A DNA stretch of 64,000 bases from Pollenia angustigena (Eukaryota > Arthropoda > Insecta > Diptera > Polleniidae): the NCBI GenBank assembly GCA_930367215.1, contig OV884056.1, forward strand, positions 124,742,053 to 124,806,052, given 5' to 3'. The translations under genes and the position numbers were made by a program. The notes under the pieces are model-generated. The model was not told the origin of the DNA. It searched no databases and saw only the letters and a list, made by a program, of their open reading frames with translations. Shown here piece by piece: positions 50,900 through 63,630 of the stretch (positions within the stretch are counted from its first letter, which is position 1; the number at the start of each line of letters is the position of its first letter).

Positions 50900-50950
50900 A
50901 GAGAGTAAAAAAATTTAAAAAAATGCATTCATTAACAGCCGAAATAAAAT

Positions 50951-50964
50951 GTTAGTAATATATT
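50951..50964. other. Left copy of a 14-bp direct repeat bordering the 469-bp satellite palindrome
   Basis: gttagtaatatatt is found here and again at 60884-60897, immediately outside the two arms. This is what a target-site duplication of the whole 9.9-kb structure would look like. Confidence 0.75.
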
Positions 50965-53900
50965 ATCAAAAAGTAATTTCAATTTTTGGGAATACAAAAT
51001 TTTAATTTCAAAAGATTTTGTTATTCGTGCTTAATTCCCAGTTTTTATTATTGATAAAAACACTTGAAATTTATTGTTGATGGGATAAGCTATTCCTATG
51101 CATTTCACTGGTTGCTTAGGCCAGATCATCAGGAAACTTCATCCATAAAGGTTTTAGACAAACTAAAGATATTAAACCAAATAAAACTGTAGAACGTATA
51201 AGAATTATAGCAACAGTTCTACTTGTAACAATATCAAAGTTTAAACAAAACACATCAACAATAAACAACAGTGGGTTCATCTCATCTTACATTTCCCCAC
51301 TACAATTAGTTGAAATTCTCTCAACATTAATTGTAGTTGTAAGTAGGTTAAGAAAAACAAAATGAAAAAAACAACAACTTACAAAAGATGTTGTCAATTA
51401 AGTGTTTTTTAGGCCGTGCACTGCCTGTTTATTATCAAAAAGTAATTTCAATTTTTGGGAATACAAAATTTTAATTTCAAAAGATTTTGTTATTCGTGCT
51501 TAATTCCCAGTTTTTATTATTGATAAAAACACTTGAAATTTATTGTTGATGGGATAAGCTATTCCTATGCATTTCACTGGTTGCTTAGGCCAGATCATCA
51601 GGAAACTTCATCCATAAAGGTTTTAGACAAACTAAAGATATTAAACCAAATAAAACTGTAGAACGTATAAGAATTATAGCAACAGTTCTACTTGTAACAA
51701 TATCAAAGTTTAAACAAAACACATCAACAATAAACAACAGTGGGTTCATCTCATCTTACATTTCCCCACTACAATTAGTTGAAATTCTCTCAACATTAAT
51801 TGTAGTTGTAAGTAGGTTAAGAAAAACAAAATGAAAAAAACAACAACTTACAAAAGATGTTGTCAATTAAGTGTTTTTTAGGCCGTGCACTGCCTGTTTA
51901 TTATCAAAAAGTAATTTCAATTTTTGGGAATACAAAATTTTAATTTCAAAAGATTTTGTTATTCGTGCTTAATTCCCAGTTTTTATTATTGATAAAAACA
52001 CTTGAAATTTATTGTTGATGGGATAAGCTATTCCTATGCATTTCACTGGTTGCTTAGGCCAGATCATCAGGAAACTTCATCCATAAAGGTTTTAGACAAA
52101 CTAAAGATATTAAACCAAATAAAACTGTGGAACGTATAAGAATTATAGCAACAGTTCTACTTGTAACAATATCAAAGTTTAAACAAAACACATCAACAAT
52201 AAACAACAGTGGGTTCATCTCATCTTACATTTCCCCACTACAATTAGTTGAAATTCTCTCAACATTAATTGTAGTTGTAAGTAGGTTAAGAAAAACAAAA
52301 TGAAAAAAACAACAACTTACAAAAGATGTTGTCAATTAAGTGTTTTTTAGGCCGTGCACTGCCTGTTTATTATCAAAAAGTAATTTCAATTTTTGGGAAT
52401 ACAAAATTTTAATTTCAAAAGATTTTGTTATTCGTGCTTAATTCCCAGTTTTTATTATTGATAAAAACACTTGAAATTTATTGTTGATGGGATAAGCTAT
52501 TCCTATGCATTTCACTGGTTGCTTAGGCCAGATCATCAGGAAACTTCATCCATAAAGGTTTTAGACAAACTAAAGATATTAAACCAAATAAAACTGTAGA
52601 ACGTATAAGAATTATAGCAACAGTTCTACTTGTAACAATATCAAAGTTTAAACAAAACACATCAACAATAAACAACAGTGGGTTCATCTCATCTTACATT
52701 TCCCCACTACAATTAGTTGAAATTCTCTCAACATTAATTGTAGTTGTAAGTAGGTTAAGAAAAACAAAATGAAAAAAAAACAACAACTTACAAAAGATGT
52801 TGTCAATTAAGTGTTTTTTAGGCCGTGCACTGCCTGTTTATTATCAAAAAGTAATTTCAATTTTTGGGAATACAAAATTTTAATTTCAAAAGATTTTGTT
52901 ATTCGTGCTTAATTCCCAGTTTTTATTATTGATAAAAACACTTGAAATTTATTGTTGATGGGATAAGCTATTCCTATGCATTTCACTGGTTGCTTAGGCC
53001 AGATCATCAGGAAACTTCATCCATAAAGGTTTTAGACAAACTAAAGATATTAAACCAAATAAAACTGTAGAACGTATAAGAATTATAGCAACAGTTCTAC
53101 TTGTAACAATATCAAAGTTTAAACAAAACACATCAACAATAAACAACAGTGGGTTCATCTCATCTTACATTTCCCCACTACAATTAGTTGAAATTCTCTC
53201 AACATTAATTGTAGTTGTAAGTAGGTTAAGAAAAACAAAATGAAAAAAACAACAACTTACAAAAGATGTTGTCAATTAAGTGTTTTTTAGGCCGTGCACT
53301 GCCTGTTTATTATCAAAAAGTAATTTCAATTTTTGGGAATACAAAATTTTAATTTCAAAAGATTTTGTTATTCGTGCTTAATTCCCAGTTTTTATTATTG
53401 ATAAAAACACTTGAAATTTATTGTTGATGGGATAAGCTATTCCTATGCATTTCACTGGTTGCTTAGGCCAGATCATCAGGAAACTTCATCCATAAAGGTT
53501 TTAGACAAACTAAAGATATTAAACCAAATAAAACTGTAGAACGTATAAGAATTATAGCAACAGTTCTACTTGTAACAATATCAAAGTTTAAACAAAACAC
53601 ATCAACAATAAACAACAGTGGGTACATCTCATCTTACATTTCCCCACTACAATTAGTTGAAATTCTCTCAACATTAATTGTAGTTGTAAGTAGGTTAAGA
53701 AAAACAAAATGAAAAAAACAACAACTTACAAAAGATGTTGTCAATTAAGTGTTTTTTAGGCCGTGCACTGCCTGTTTATTATCAAAAAGTAATTTCAATT
53801 TTTGGGAATACAAAATTTTAATTTCAAAAGATTTTGTTATTCGTGCTTAATTCCCAGTTTTTATTATTGATAAAAACACTTGAAATTTATTGTTGATGGG

Positions 53901-55790
53901 ATAAGCTATTCCTATGCATTTCACTGGTTGCTGAGGCCAGATCATCAGGAAACTTCATCCATAAAGGCTTTAGACAAACTAAAGATATTAAACCAAATAA
54001 AACTGTAGAACGTATAAGAATTATAGCAACAGTTCTACTTGTAACAATATCAAAGTTTAAACAAAACACATCAACAATAAACAACAGTGGGTTCATCTCA
54101 TCTTACATTTCCCCACTACAATTAGTTGAAATTCTCTCAACATTAATTGTAGTTGTAAGTAGGTTAAGAAAAACAAAATGAAAAAAACAACAACTTACAA
54201 AAGATGTTGTCAATTAAGTGTTTTTTAGGCCGTGCACTGCCTGTTTATTATCAAAAAGTAATTTCAATTTTTGGGAATACAAAATTTTAATTTCAAAAGA
54301 TTTTGTTATTCGTGCTTAATTCCCAGTTTTTATTATTGATAAAAACACTTGAAATTTATTGTTGATGGGATAAGCTATTCCTATGCATTTCACTGGTTGC
54401 TTAGGCCAGATCATCAGGAAACTTCATCCATAAAGGTTTTAGACAAACTAAAGATACTAAACCAAATAAAACTGTAGAACGTATAAGAATTATAGCAACA
54501 GTTCTACTTGTAACAATATCAAAGTTTAAACAAAACACATCAACAATAAACAACAGTGGGTTCATCTCATCTTACATTTCCCCACTACAATTAGTTGAAA
54601 TTCTCTCAACATTAATTGTAGTTGTAAGTAGGTTAAGAAAAACAAAATGAAAAAAACAACAACTTACAAAAGATGTTGTCAATTAAGTGTTTTTTAGGCC
54701 GTGCACTGCCTGTTTATTATCAAAAAGTAATTTCAATTTTTGGGAATACAAAATTTTAATTTCAAAAGATTTTGTTATTCGTGCTTAATTCCCAGTTTTT
54801 ATTATTGATAAAAACACTTGAAATTTATTGTTGATGGGATAAGCTATTCCTATGCATTTCACTGGTTGCTTAGGCCAGATCATCAGGAAACTTCATCCAT
54901 AAAGGTTTTAGACAAACTAAAGATATTAAACCAAATAAAACTGTAGAACGTATAAGAATTATAGCAACAGTTCTACTTGTAACAATATCAAAGTTTAAAC
55001 AAAACACATCAACAATAAACAACAGTGGGTTCATCTCATCTTACATTTCCCCACTACAATTAGTTGAAATTCTCTCAACATTAATTGTAGTTGTAAGTAG
55101 GTTAAGAAAAACAAAATGAAAAAAACAACAACTTACAAAAGATGTTGTCAATTAAGTGTTTTTTAGGCCGTGCACTGCCTGTTTATTATCAAAAAGTAAT
55201 TTCAATTTTTGGGAATACAAAATTTTAATTTCAAAAGATTTTGTTATTCGTGCTTAATTCCCAGTTTTTTTTATTGATAAAAACACTTGAAATTTATTGT
55301 TGATGGGATAAGCTATTCCTATGCATTTCACTGGTTGCTTAGGCCAGATCATCAGGAAACTTCATCCATAAAGGTTTTAGACAAACTAAAGATATTAAAC
55401 CAAATAAAACTGTAGAACGTATAAGAATTATAGCAACAGTTCTACTTGTAACAATATCAAAGTTTAAACAAAACACATCAACAATAAACAACAGTGGGTT
55501 CATCTCATCTTACATTTCCCCACTACAATTAGTTGAAATTCTCTCAACATTAATTGTAGTTGTAAGTAGGTTAAGAAAAACAAAATGAAAAAAACAACAA
55601 CTTACAAAAGATGTTGTCAATTAAGTGTTTTTTAGGCCGTGCACTGCCTGTTTATTATCAAAAAGTAATTTCAATTTTTGGGAATACAAAATTTTAATTT
55701 CAAAAGATTTTGTTATTCGTGCTTAATTCCCAGTTTTTATTATTGATAAAAACACTTGAAATTTATTGTTGATGGGATAAGCTATTCCTA
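50961..55790 (+). repeat. 469-bp satellite, left arm of a giant palindrome (about 10.3 units)
   Basis: Units repeat at exactly 469 bp (for example 50961, 51430, 51899) with about 99% identity; rare variants include single substitutions and a 2-bp A-run insertion near 52772. Each unit holds TTATCAAAAAGTAATTTC, GGTTGCTTAGGCCAGATCAT and AACACATCAACAATAAACAA. The arm stops inside a unit at GCTATTCCTA. No coding frame is conserved. Confidence 0.97.
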
Positions 55791-58700
55791 AAAAACACTT
55801 AATTGACAACATCTTTTGTAAGTTGTTGTTTTTTTCATTTTGTTTTTCTTAACCTACTTACAACTACAATTAATGTTGAGAGAATTTCAACTAATTGTAG
55901 TGGGGAAATGTAAGATGAGATGAACCCACTGTTGTTTATTGTTGATGTGTTTTGTTTAAACTTTGATATTGTTACAAGTAGAACTGTTGCTATAATTCTT
56001 ATACGTTCTACAGTTTTATTTGGTTTAATATCTTTAGTTTGTCTAAAACCTTTATGGATGAAGTTTCCTGATGATCTGGCCTAAGCAACCAGTGAAATGC
56101 ATAGGAATAGCTTATCCCATCAACAATAAATTTCAAGTGTTTTTATCAATAATAAAAACTGGGAATTAAGCACGAATAACAAAATCTTTTGAAATTAAAA
56201 TTTTGAATTCCCAAAAATTGAAATTACTTTTTGATAATAAACAGGCAGTGCACGGCCTAAAAAACACTTAATTGACAACATCTTTTGTAAGTTGTTGTTT
56301 TTTTCATTTTGTTTTTCTTAACCTACTTACAACTACAATTAATGTTGAGAGAATTTCAACTAATTGTAGTGGGGAAATGTAAGATGAGATGAACCCACTG
56401 TTGTTTATTGTTGATGTGTTTTGTTTAAACTTTGATATTGTTACAAGTAGAACTGTTGCTATAATTCTTATACGTTCTACAGTTTTATTTGGTTTAATAT
56501 CTTTAGTTTGTCTAAAACCTTTATGGATGAAGTTTCCTGATGATCTGGCCTAAGCAACCAGTGAAATGCATAGGAATAGCTTATCCCATCAACAATAAAT
56601 TTCAAGTGTTTTTATCAATAATAAAAACTGGGAATTAAGCACGAATAACAAAATCTTTTGAAATTAAAATTTTGTATTCCCAAAAATTGAAATTACTTTT
56701 TGATAATAAACAGGCAGTGCACGGCCTAAAAAACACTTAATTGACAACATCTTTTGTAAGTTGTTGTTTTTTTCATTTTGTTTTTCTTAACCTACTTACA
56801 ACTACAATTAATGTTGAGAGAATTTCAACTAATTGTAGTGGGGAAATGTAAGATGAGATGAACCCACTGTTGTTTATTGTTGATGTGTTTTGTTTAAACT
56901 TTGATATTGTTACAAGTAGAACTGTTGCTATAATTCTTATACGTTCTACAGTTTTATTTGGTTTAATATCTTTAGTTTGTCTAAAACCTTTATGGATGAA
57001 GTTTCCTGATGATCTGGCCTAAGCAACCAGTGAAATGCATAGGAATAGCTTATCCCATCAACAATAAATTTCAAGTGTTTTTATCAATAATAAAAACTGG
57101 GAATTAAGCACGAATAACAAAATCTTTTGAAATTAAAATTTTGTATTCCCAAAAATTTAAATTACTTTTTGATAATAAACAGGCAGTGCACGGCCTAAAA
57201 AACACTTAATTGACAACATCTTTTGTAAGTTGTTGTTTTTTTCATTTTGTTTTTCTTAACCTACTTACAACTACAATTAATGTTGAGAGAATTTCAACTA
57301 ATTGTAGTGGGGAAATGTAAGATGAGATGAACCCACTGTTGTTTATTGTTGATGTGTTTTGTTTAAACTTTGATATTGTTACAAGTAGAACTGTTGCTAT
57401 AATTCTTATACGTTCTACAGTTTTATTTGGTTTAATATCTTTAGTTTGTCTAAAACCTTTATGGATGAAGTTTCCTGATGATCTGGCCTAAGCAACCAGT
57501 GAAATGCATAGGAATAGCTTATCCCATCAACAATAAATTTCAAGTGTTTTTATCAATAATAAAAACTGGGAATTAAGCACGAATAACAAAATCTTTTGAA
57601 ATTAAAATTTTGTATTCCCAAAAATTGAAATTACTTTTTGATAATAAACAGGCAGTGCACGGCCTAAAAAACACTTAATTGACAACATCTTTTGTAAGTT
57701 GTTGTTTTTTTCATTTTGTTTTTCTTAACCTACTTACAACTACAATTAATGTTGAGAGAATTTCAACTAATTGTAGTGGGGAAATGTAAGATGAGATGAA
57801 CCCACTGTTGTTTATTGTTGATGTGTTTTGTTTAAACTTTGATATTGTTACAAGTAGAACTGTTGCTATAATTCTTATACGTTCTACAGTTTTATTTGGT
57901 TTAATATCTTTAGTTTGTCTAAAACCTTTATGGATGAAGTTTCCTGATGATCTGGCCTAAGCAACCAGTGAAATGCATAGGAATAGCTTATCCCATCAAC
58001 AATAAATTTCAAGTGTTTTTATCAATAATAAAAACTGGGAATTAAGCACATATAACAAAATCTTTTGAAATTAAAATTTTGTATTCCCAAAAATTGAAAT
58101 TACTTTTTGATAATAAACAGGCAGTGCACGGCCTAAAAAACACTTAATTGACAACATCTTTTGTAAGTTGTTGTTTTTTTCATTTTGTTTTTCTTAACCT
58201 ACTTACAACTACAATTAATGTTGAGAGAATTTCAACTAATTGTAGTGGGGAAATGTAAGATGAGATGAACCCACTGTTGTTTATTGTTGATGTGTTTTGT
58301 TTAAACTTTGATATTGTTACAAGTAGAACTGTTGCTATAATTCTTATACGTTCTACAGTTTTATTTGGTTTAATATCTTTAGTTTGTCTAAAACCTTTAT
58401 GGATGAAGTTTCCTGATGATCTGGCCTAAGCAACCAGTGAAATGCATAGGAATAGCTTATCCCATCAACAATAAATTTCAAGTGTTTTTATCAATAATAA
58501 AAACTGGGAATTAAGCACGAATAACAAAATCTTTTGAAATTAAAATTTTGTATTCCCAAAAATTGAAATTACTTTTTGATAATAAACAGGCAGTGCACGG
58601 CCTAAAAAACACTTAATTGACAACATCTTTTGTAAGTTGTTGTTTTTTTCATTTTGTTTTTCCTAACCTACTTACAACTACAATTAATGTTGAGAGAATT

Positions 58701-60883
58701 TCAACTAATTGTAGTGGGGAAATGTAAGATGAGATGAACCCACTGTTGTTTATTGTTGATGTGTTTTGTTTAAACTTTGATATTGTTACAAGTAGAACTG
58801 TTGCTATAATTCTTATACGTTCTACAGTTTTATTTGGTTTAATATCTTTAGTTTGTCTAAAACCTTTATGGATGAAGTTTCCTGATGATCTGGCCTAAGC
58901 AACCAGTGAAATGCATAGGAATAGCTTATCCCATCAACAATAAATTTCAAGTGTTTTTATCAATAATAAAAACTGGGAATTAAGCACGAATAACAAAATC
59001 TTTTGAAATTAAAATTTTGTATTCCCAAAAATTGAAATTACTTTTTGATAATAAACAGGCAGTGCACGGCCTAAAAAACACTTAATTGACAACATCTTTT
59101 GTAAGTTGTTGTTTTTTTCATTTTGTTTTTCTTAACCTACTTACAACTACAATTAATGTTGAGAGAATTTCAACTAATTGTAGTGGGGAAATGTAAGATG
59201 AGATGAACCCACTGTTGTTTATTGTTGATGTGTTTTGTTTAAACTTTGATATTGTTACAAGTAGAACTGTTGCTATAATTCTTATACGTTCTACAGTTTT
59301 ATTTGGTTTAATATCTTTAGTTTGTCTAAAACCTTTATGGATGAAGTTTCCTGATGATCTGGCCTAAGCAACCAGTGAAATGCATAGGAATAGCTTATCC
59401 CATCAACAATAAATTTCAAGTGTTTTTATCAATAATAAAAACTGGGAATTAAGCACGAATAACAAAATCTTTTGAAATTAAAATTTTGTATTCCCAAAAA
59501 TTGAAATTACTTTTTGATAATAAACAGGCAGTGCACGGCCTAAAAAACACTTAATTGACAACATCTTTTGTAAGTTGTTGTTTTTTTCATTTTGTTTTTC
59601 TTAACCTACTTACAACTACAATTAATGTTGAGAGAATTTCAACTAATTGTAGTGGGGAAATGTAAGATGAGATGAACCCACTGTTGTTTATTGTTGATGT
59701 GTTTTGTTTAAACTTTGATATTGTTACAAGTAGAACTGTTGCTATAATTCTTATACGTTCTACAGTTTTATTTGGTATAATATCTTTAGTTTGTCTAAAA
59801 CCTTTATGGATGAAGTTTCCTGATGATCTGGCCTAAGCAACCAGTGAAATGCATAGGAATAGCTTATCCCATCAACAATAAATTTCAAGTGTTTTTATCA
59901 ATAATAAAAACTGGGAATTAAGCACGAATAACAAAATCTTTTGAAATTAAAATTTTGTATTCCCAAAAATTGAAATTACTTTTTGATAATAAACAGGCAG
60001 TGCACGGCCTAAAAAACACTTAATTGACAACATCTTTTGTAAGTTGTTGTTTTTTTCATTTTGTTTTTCTTAACCTACTTACAACTACAATTAATGTTGA
60101 GAGAATTTCAACTAATTGTAGTGGGGAAATGTAAGATGAGATGAACCCACTGTTGTTTATTGTTGATGTGTTTTGTTTAAACTTTGATATTGTTACAAGT
60201 AGAACTGTTGCTATAATTCTTATACGTTCTACAGTTTTATTTGGTTTAATATCTTTAGTTTGTCTAAAACCTTTATGGATGAAGTTTCCTGATGATCTGG
60301 CCTAAGCAACCAGTGAAATGCATAGGAATAGCTTATCCCATCAACAATAAATTTCAAGTGTTTTTATCAATAATAAAAACTGGGAATTAAGCACGAATAA
60401 CAAAATCTTTTGAAATTAAAATTTTGTATTCCCAAAAATTGAAATTACTTTTTGATAATAAACAGGCAGTGCACGGCCTAAAAAACACTTAATTGACAAC
60501 ATCTTTTGTAAGTTGTTGTTTTTTTCATTTTGTTTTTCTTAACCTACTTACAACTACAATTAATGTTGAGAGAATTTCAACTAATTGTAGTGGGGAAATG
60601 TAAGATGAGATGAACCCACTGTTGTTTATTGTTGATGTGTTTTGTTTAAACTTTGATATTGTTACAAGTAGAACTGTTGCTATAATTCTTATACGTTCTA
60701 CAGTTTTATTTGGTTTAATATCTTTAGTTTGTCTAAAACCTTTATGGATGAAGTTTCCTGATGATCTGGCCTAAGCAACCAGTGAAATGCATAGGAATAG
60801 CTTATCCCATCAACAATAAATTTCAAGTGTTTTTATCAATAATAAAAACTGGGAATTAAGCACGAATAACAAAATCTTTTGAA
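55791..60883 (-). repeat. 469-bp satellite, right arm of the palindrome (about 10.9 units)
   Basis: These are the same units in reverse complement. The two arms meet without a spacer at CCTA (55787-55790), a 4-bp microhomology shared by the left-arm stop (TTCCTA) and the right-arm start (GGCCTA). In this orientation each unit shows CTGATGA, a CTGG...CCAG stem and GAAA (for example 56068-56097), a hammerhead-like order. The arm ends inside a unit at TCTTTTGAA before gttagtaatatatt. Confidence 0.97.
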
Positions 60884-60897
60884 GTTAGTAATATATT

Positions 60898-61253
60898 TTA
60901 TAAGTTGTATAACACAAAGGTACAAGATAAAATTTTTTTGTGTTGATAAAATATTTGTAGCAATTCTTTACCAATTCAATGTCGCTGATTTTAAAACTGC
61001 ACTTTTTTTTTATTCGGAAGCTTTTTGACTCTAAATTAGTTTCAAATATCTTATCAAACAATTGTAAAAAAATTTAAGATTTTTATGTTTTGAAAATTCA
61101 TAAAAAATATATATTGCACGCAAATCACAGCTGATAGAAAAAAAGTGCAGTTTTAAAATCAGCGATATTGAATTGGTAAAGAACTGCTACACATTTTCTA
61201 GCAACACAAAAAATGTTTAATTTTGTTCCCTTGTGTTATACAACTTATTAAAT
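60898..61253. repeat. Inverted repeat (about 110-bp arms), MITE-like
   Basis: TAAGTTGTATAACACAA (about 60901) and TTGTGTTATACAACTTA (about 61233) are mirrored, as are TACCAATTCAATGTCGCTGA and TCAGCGATATTGAATTGGTA, with GTGCAGTTTTAAAATCAGCG. The arms enclose about 130 bp. Non-coding. Confidence 0.75.
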
Positions 61254-61356
61254 AAAATCTTCTAAGTTTATACTTTTATGGCAGTTTCGTAATAGCAGAA
61301 TGCTTTTCAAATGGGATGAACTTAATTTAATTAAAGTTGCTTGGAACAAATAAATT

Positions 61357-62173
61357 TTAAATCCGAAAAAATTTGTTCGCATAGGTAAGTAGTGCCGAAT
61401 AACGAGAGGCACTTAAATGAATTTTTTTCGGTTCAGGATAAAACTCGCCATCCAAATCTTTCCAGAACTCTACAATATTATTTTCGTCTAGAGCATTTAC
61501 TTCGCTTCGTAGTATGATTAGTTCTGATTGAATATCAAATTCGAAGTTGCTTACATCGCAACGAAAAGGGTTTTTAAAAAGATTTAATAGCGGTTGTAAA
61601 ATTACAAAATCTTGAAACCTGTCTTGAAAATTATTGAAAAGTGTTTCAAATATTAATTTCAAAAGATTTTGTTATTCGTGCTTAATTCACAGTTTTTATT
61701 CTTGACAAAAACACTTGAAATTTATTGTTGATGGGATAAGATATTCCTATGCGCATTTCACTGGTTGCTTAGGCCAGATCATCTGGAAACTTCATCCATA
61801 AAGATTTTAAAAAAACTAAAGATATTAAACCAAATAAAACTGTTAAACGTATAAGAATTATAGCAACAGTTCTACTTGTAATAATATTTAATAAATAATA
61901 AACAAAACACATCAACAATAAACAACAGTGGGTTTATCTCATCTTACATTCCCCACTACAATTAGTAGTAGTGAAATTAAAATTTTGTATTCCCAAAAAT
62001 TGAAATTACTTTTTGAGTGTTTCAAATATTTCGGCATATTCATATCTTTTGTCGATTTCGAGATTTCTATAAACAAGTGAAGTTTTTGGAAAACTGGAAA
62101 AATCACCAGTTTTAATTTGGGAAAAATTAGAACCTGCTGTCACATTTGCATTTATCTGTATAGGATTACACAT
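61357..62173 (-). pseudogene. hAT transposase fragment (ZBED/GTF2IRD2-like), interrupted by a satellite monomer
   Basis: Minus-strand frame from ATG at 62171-62173 (MCNPIQINANVTAG...) through SLVYRNLEIDKRYEYAEI to 62031, then, after the insert, on from FETLFNNFQDRFQDF (about 61654) to a stop at 61357. Typical hAT C-terminal patterns are NPFRCDVSNFEFDIQSELI, EFWKDLDGEFYP and LLTYANKFF, the last corresponding to the dimerisation region STYxCExxFS. About 145 codons remain if the insert is skipped; the N-terminal catalytic part and BED finger are absent and the C-terminus is cut. It is the remnant of an autonomous-type transposase, but not shown to be the source for the hAT elements nearby. Confidence 0.8.
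61655..62015. mobile_element. Dispersed single copy of the 469-bp satellite, with 15-bp target duplication
   Basis: About 361 bp resembling the satellite unit but diverged (several substitutions, deletions, a TAATAAATAA insertion). It is flanked by agtgtttcaaatatt on both sides (61640-61654, 62016-62030), and the hAT reading frame continues across when insert plus one repeat are removed. Its last 40 or so bases are an inverted copy of the unit segment that should precede its first bases, so it is a rearranged monomer with one end flipped. Confidence 0.85.
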
Positions 62174-63211
62174 AAAGGGTATTCATTTAAATTTTTTTGG
62201 TTGGAAAAATGGAAAAAAAAAATTACACTCTTATTGACGTGAACTGGTTTGAACAAACTGTCAAAAAAATCTGTCAAATAATTCGTGGAAGTAATTGATA
62301 TTTTTCAAGATGCGGAACAAAAGTGTTAAAAGTGAATTAATTGATTATTAAATTTAAAACGAAGTGATTGGTGTTATTTTCATCATAATATTCGACTACA
62401 AAAAGTTACTCAAAATGGCGATTGTCTGCCAAAAAGTCGAGTATTTTATTAACTTCAGCTTCTGTCAATTTTTTTGACCCGATTTCTTTTTTTGAATTCG
62501 TTTTTAATAACTTTTTCATTGAACACATATTTAATATGAATTTTTCTTTTTGAAAGATTAAATGAAAAAGAACCCTACAAGAATAGTGACGGTCATTTGA
62601 CCTATCATATGACCGACATTGCTGATATAGATGTCGGTCATCGCGTAGAACAAAGTTTCTATAATTTTCTTAAGGCAAATGTGAAAAAAATTACCTGAAC
62701 TTTTGTGTACGTGTGATTTTGCATCCTTCTTTAACCTATGAATTTTGTGGCAGATAAAACATATATCTGATCTGTTTACTCTTATACTCTTTACATATCA
62801 GTACTGATGTATAAACCGGACACAGCTGACTAGTCAGTACTGATGCATTTACCGGTCCCAGCTGACTAGTCAGTACTGATGCATATATTCGCCACTACTG
62901 ACGTATTTTTAGCTTAAATAAAACACGATTATTTTATTAAATTCTCACACATATTTTTGTTTTTTATTTTAAATAAAATTCAATATTTGTTCGTTTTACA
63001 AAATAAATTAAATAAATAAATAATTATTTTTTGTCCTATGTGGTAATTTAAATTTTATAAAGCTTTTTTGCAATGGTCCCAACTTCAATATTTCACTTGG
63101 GTTTTGCTTAAGTCAACCTTTGGTTAGCATTGATGCTATAGATAAGTACATATACTAAGAAATGATCCTATACACTACCAGAATATCTCATAGTTTCATT
63201 AGAATCATTCC
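62174..63211. other. AT-rich non-coding DNA with a 36-bp minisatellite
   Basis: No gene is visible. GACGGTCATTTGACC and GATGTCGGTCATCGCG at 62588-62646 form imperfect inverted words. The minisatellite is listed separately. 63090-63160 is the left arm of an inverted repeat whose right arm is at about 63366-63434. Confidence 0.5.
62799..62895. repeat. 36-bp minisatellite with palindromic words (about 2.6 units)
   Basis: CAGTACTGATG... units start at 62799, 62835 and 62871. Each contains the palindrome TCAGTACTGA and CAGCTGACTAGTCAG, plus ACCGG. Function unknown. Confidence 0.8.
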
Positions 63212-63214
63212 TAA

Positions 63215-63362
63215 GTCCCAATTCACACGTTGCAAGTCTTATTGATCAGCTTGCTACTTTATAACAAGAGTGACGAGAGGAAAAGAAACGTTTCTCTCTC
63301 ACTCTCTCTCGCCTATAAGGTAGCAAGCTGATCAATAAGACTTGCAACGTGTGAATTGGCAC
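63215..63362. mobile_element. 148-bp MITE with TAA target duplication
   Basis: The ends GTCCCAATTCACACGTTGCA / GTGCCAATTCACACGTTGCA continue as inverted repeats for about 49 bp; TAA flanks both sides (63212-63214, 63363-63365). It shares CTTATTGA...GCTACTTTATA words with the terminal element of the 1.1-kb repeats. It is inserted in the loop of an older inverted repeat (arms about 63090-63160 and 63366-63434). Confidence 0.88.
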
Positions 63363-63630
63363 TAAGTATATGTTTACATCTATAGCATCAATGTTAACCA
63401 AAGGTTGGCTTTAGCAAAAACCAAGTGAAATATTAAAAGAATGGGAATATTGCAAAAAGGCTCAATAAAACAGGGACCGATACAGTTATTCCTCCTTTCA
63501 TAAACGTCAGATGATAACAGTTTTTTTTATTAAATATTAGACGTTGCTCTTAACCAATAGTTTTATTAAAAAGTTATTGGTTTTTGCAAAACGTTTGGCT
63601 AGATCAGACACCATTTAACTGTTTTTAAAT

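Noticed and set aside
53887..54096. 69-codon minus-strand frame inside the 469-bp satellite
   Set aside because: Open in only one of about 21 units because of a substitution; other units carry a stop.
50951..60897. The palindrome as a purely assembly-made artefact
   Set aside because: Not excluded, but arms differ in unit number and in private substitutions, and the outer 14-bp repeats and the diverged solo copy argue for real structure.
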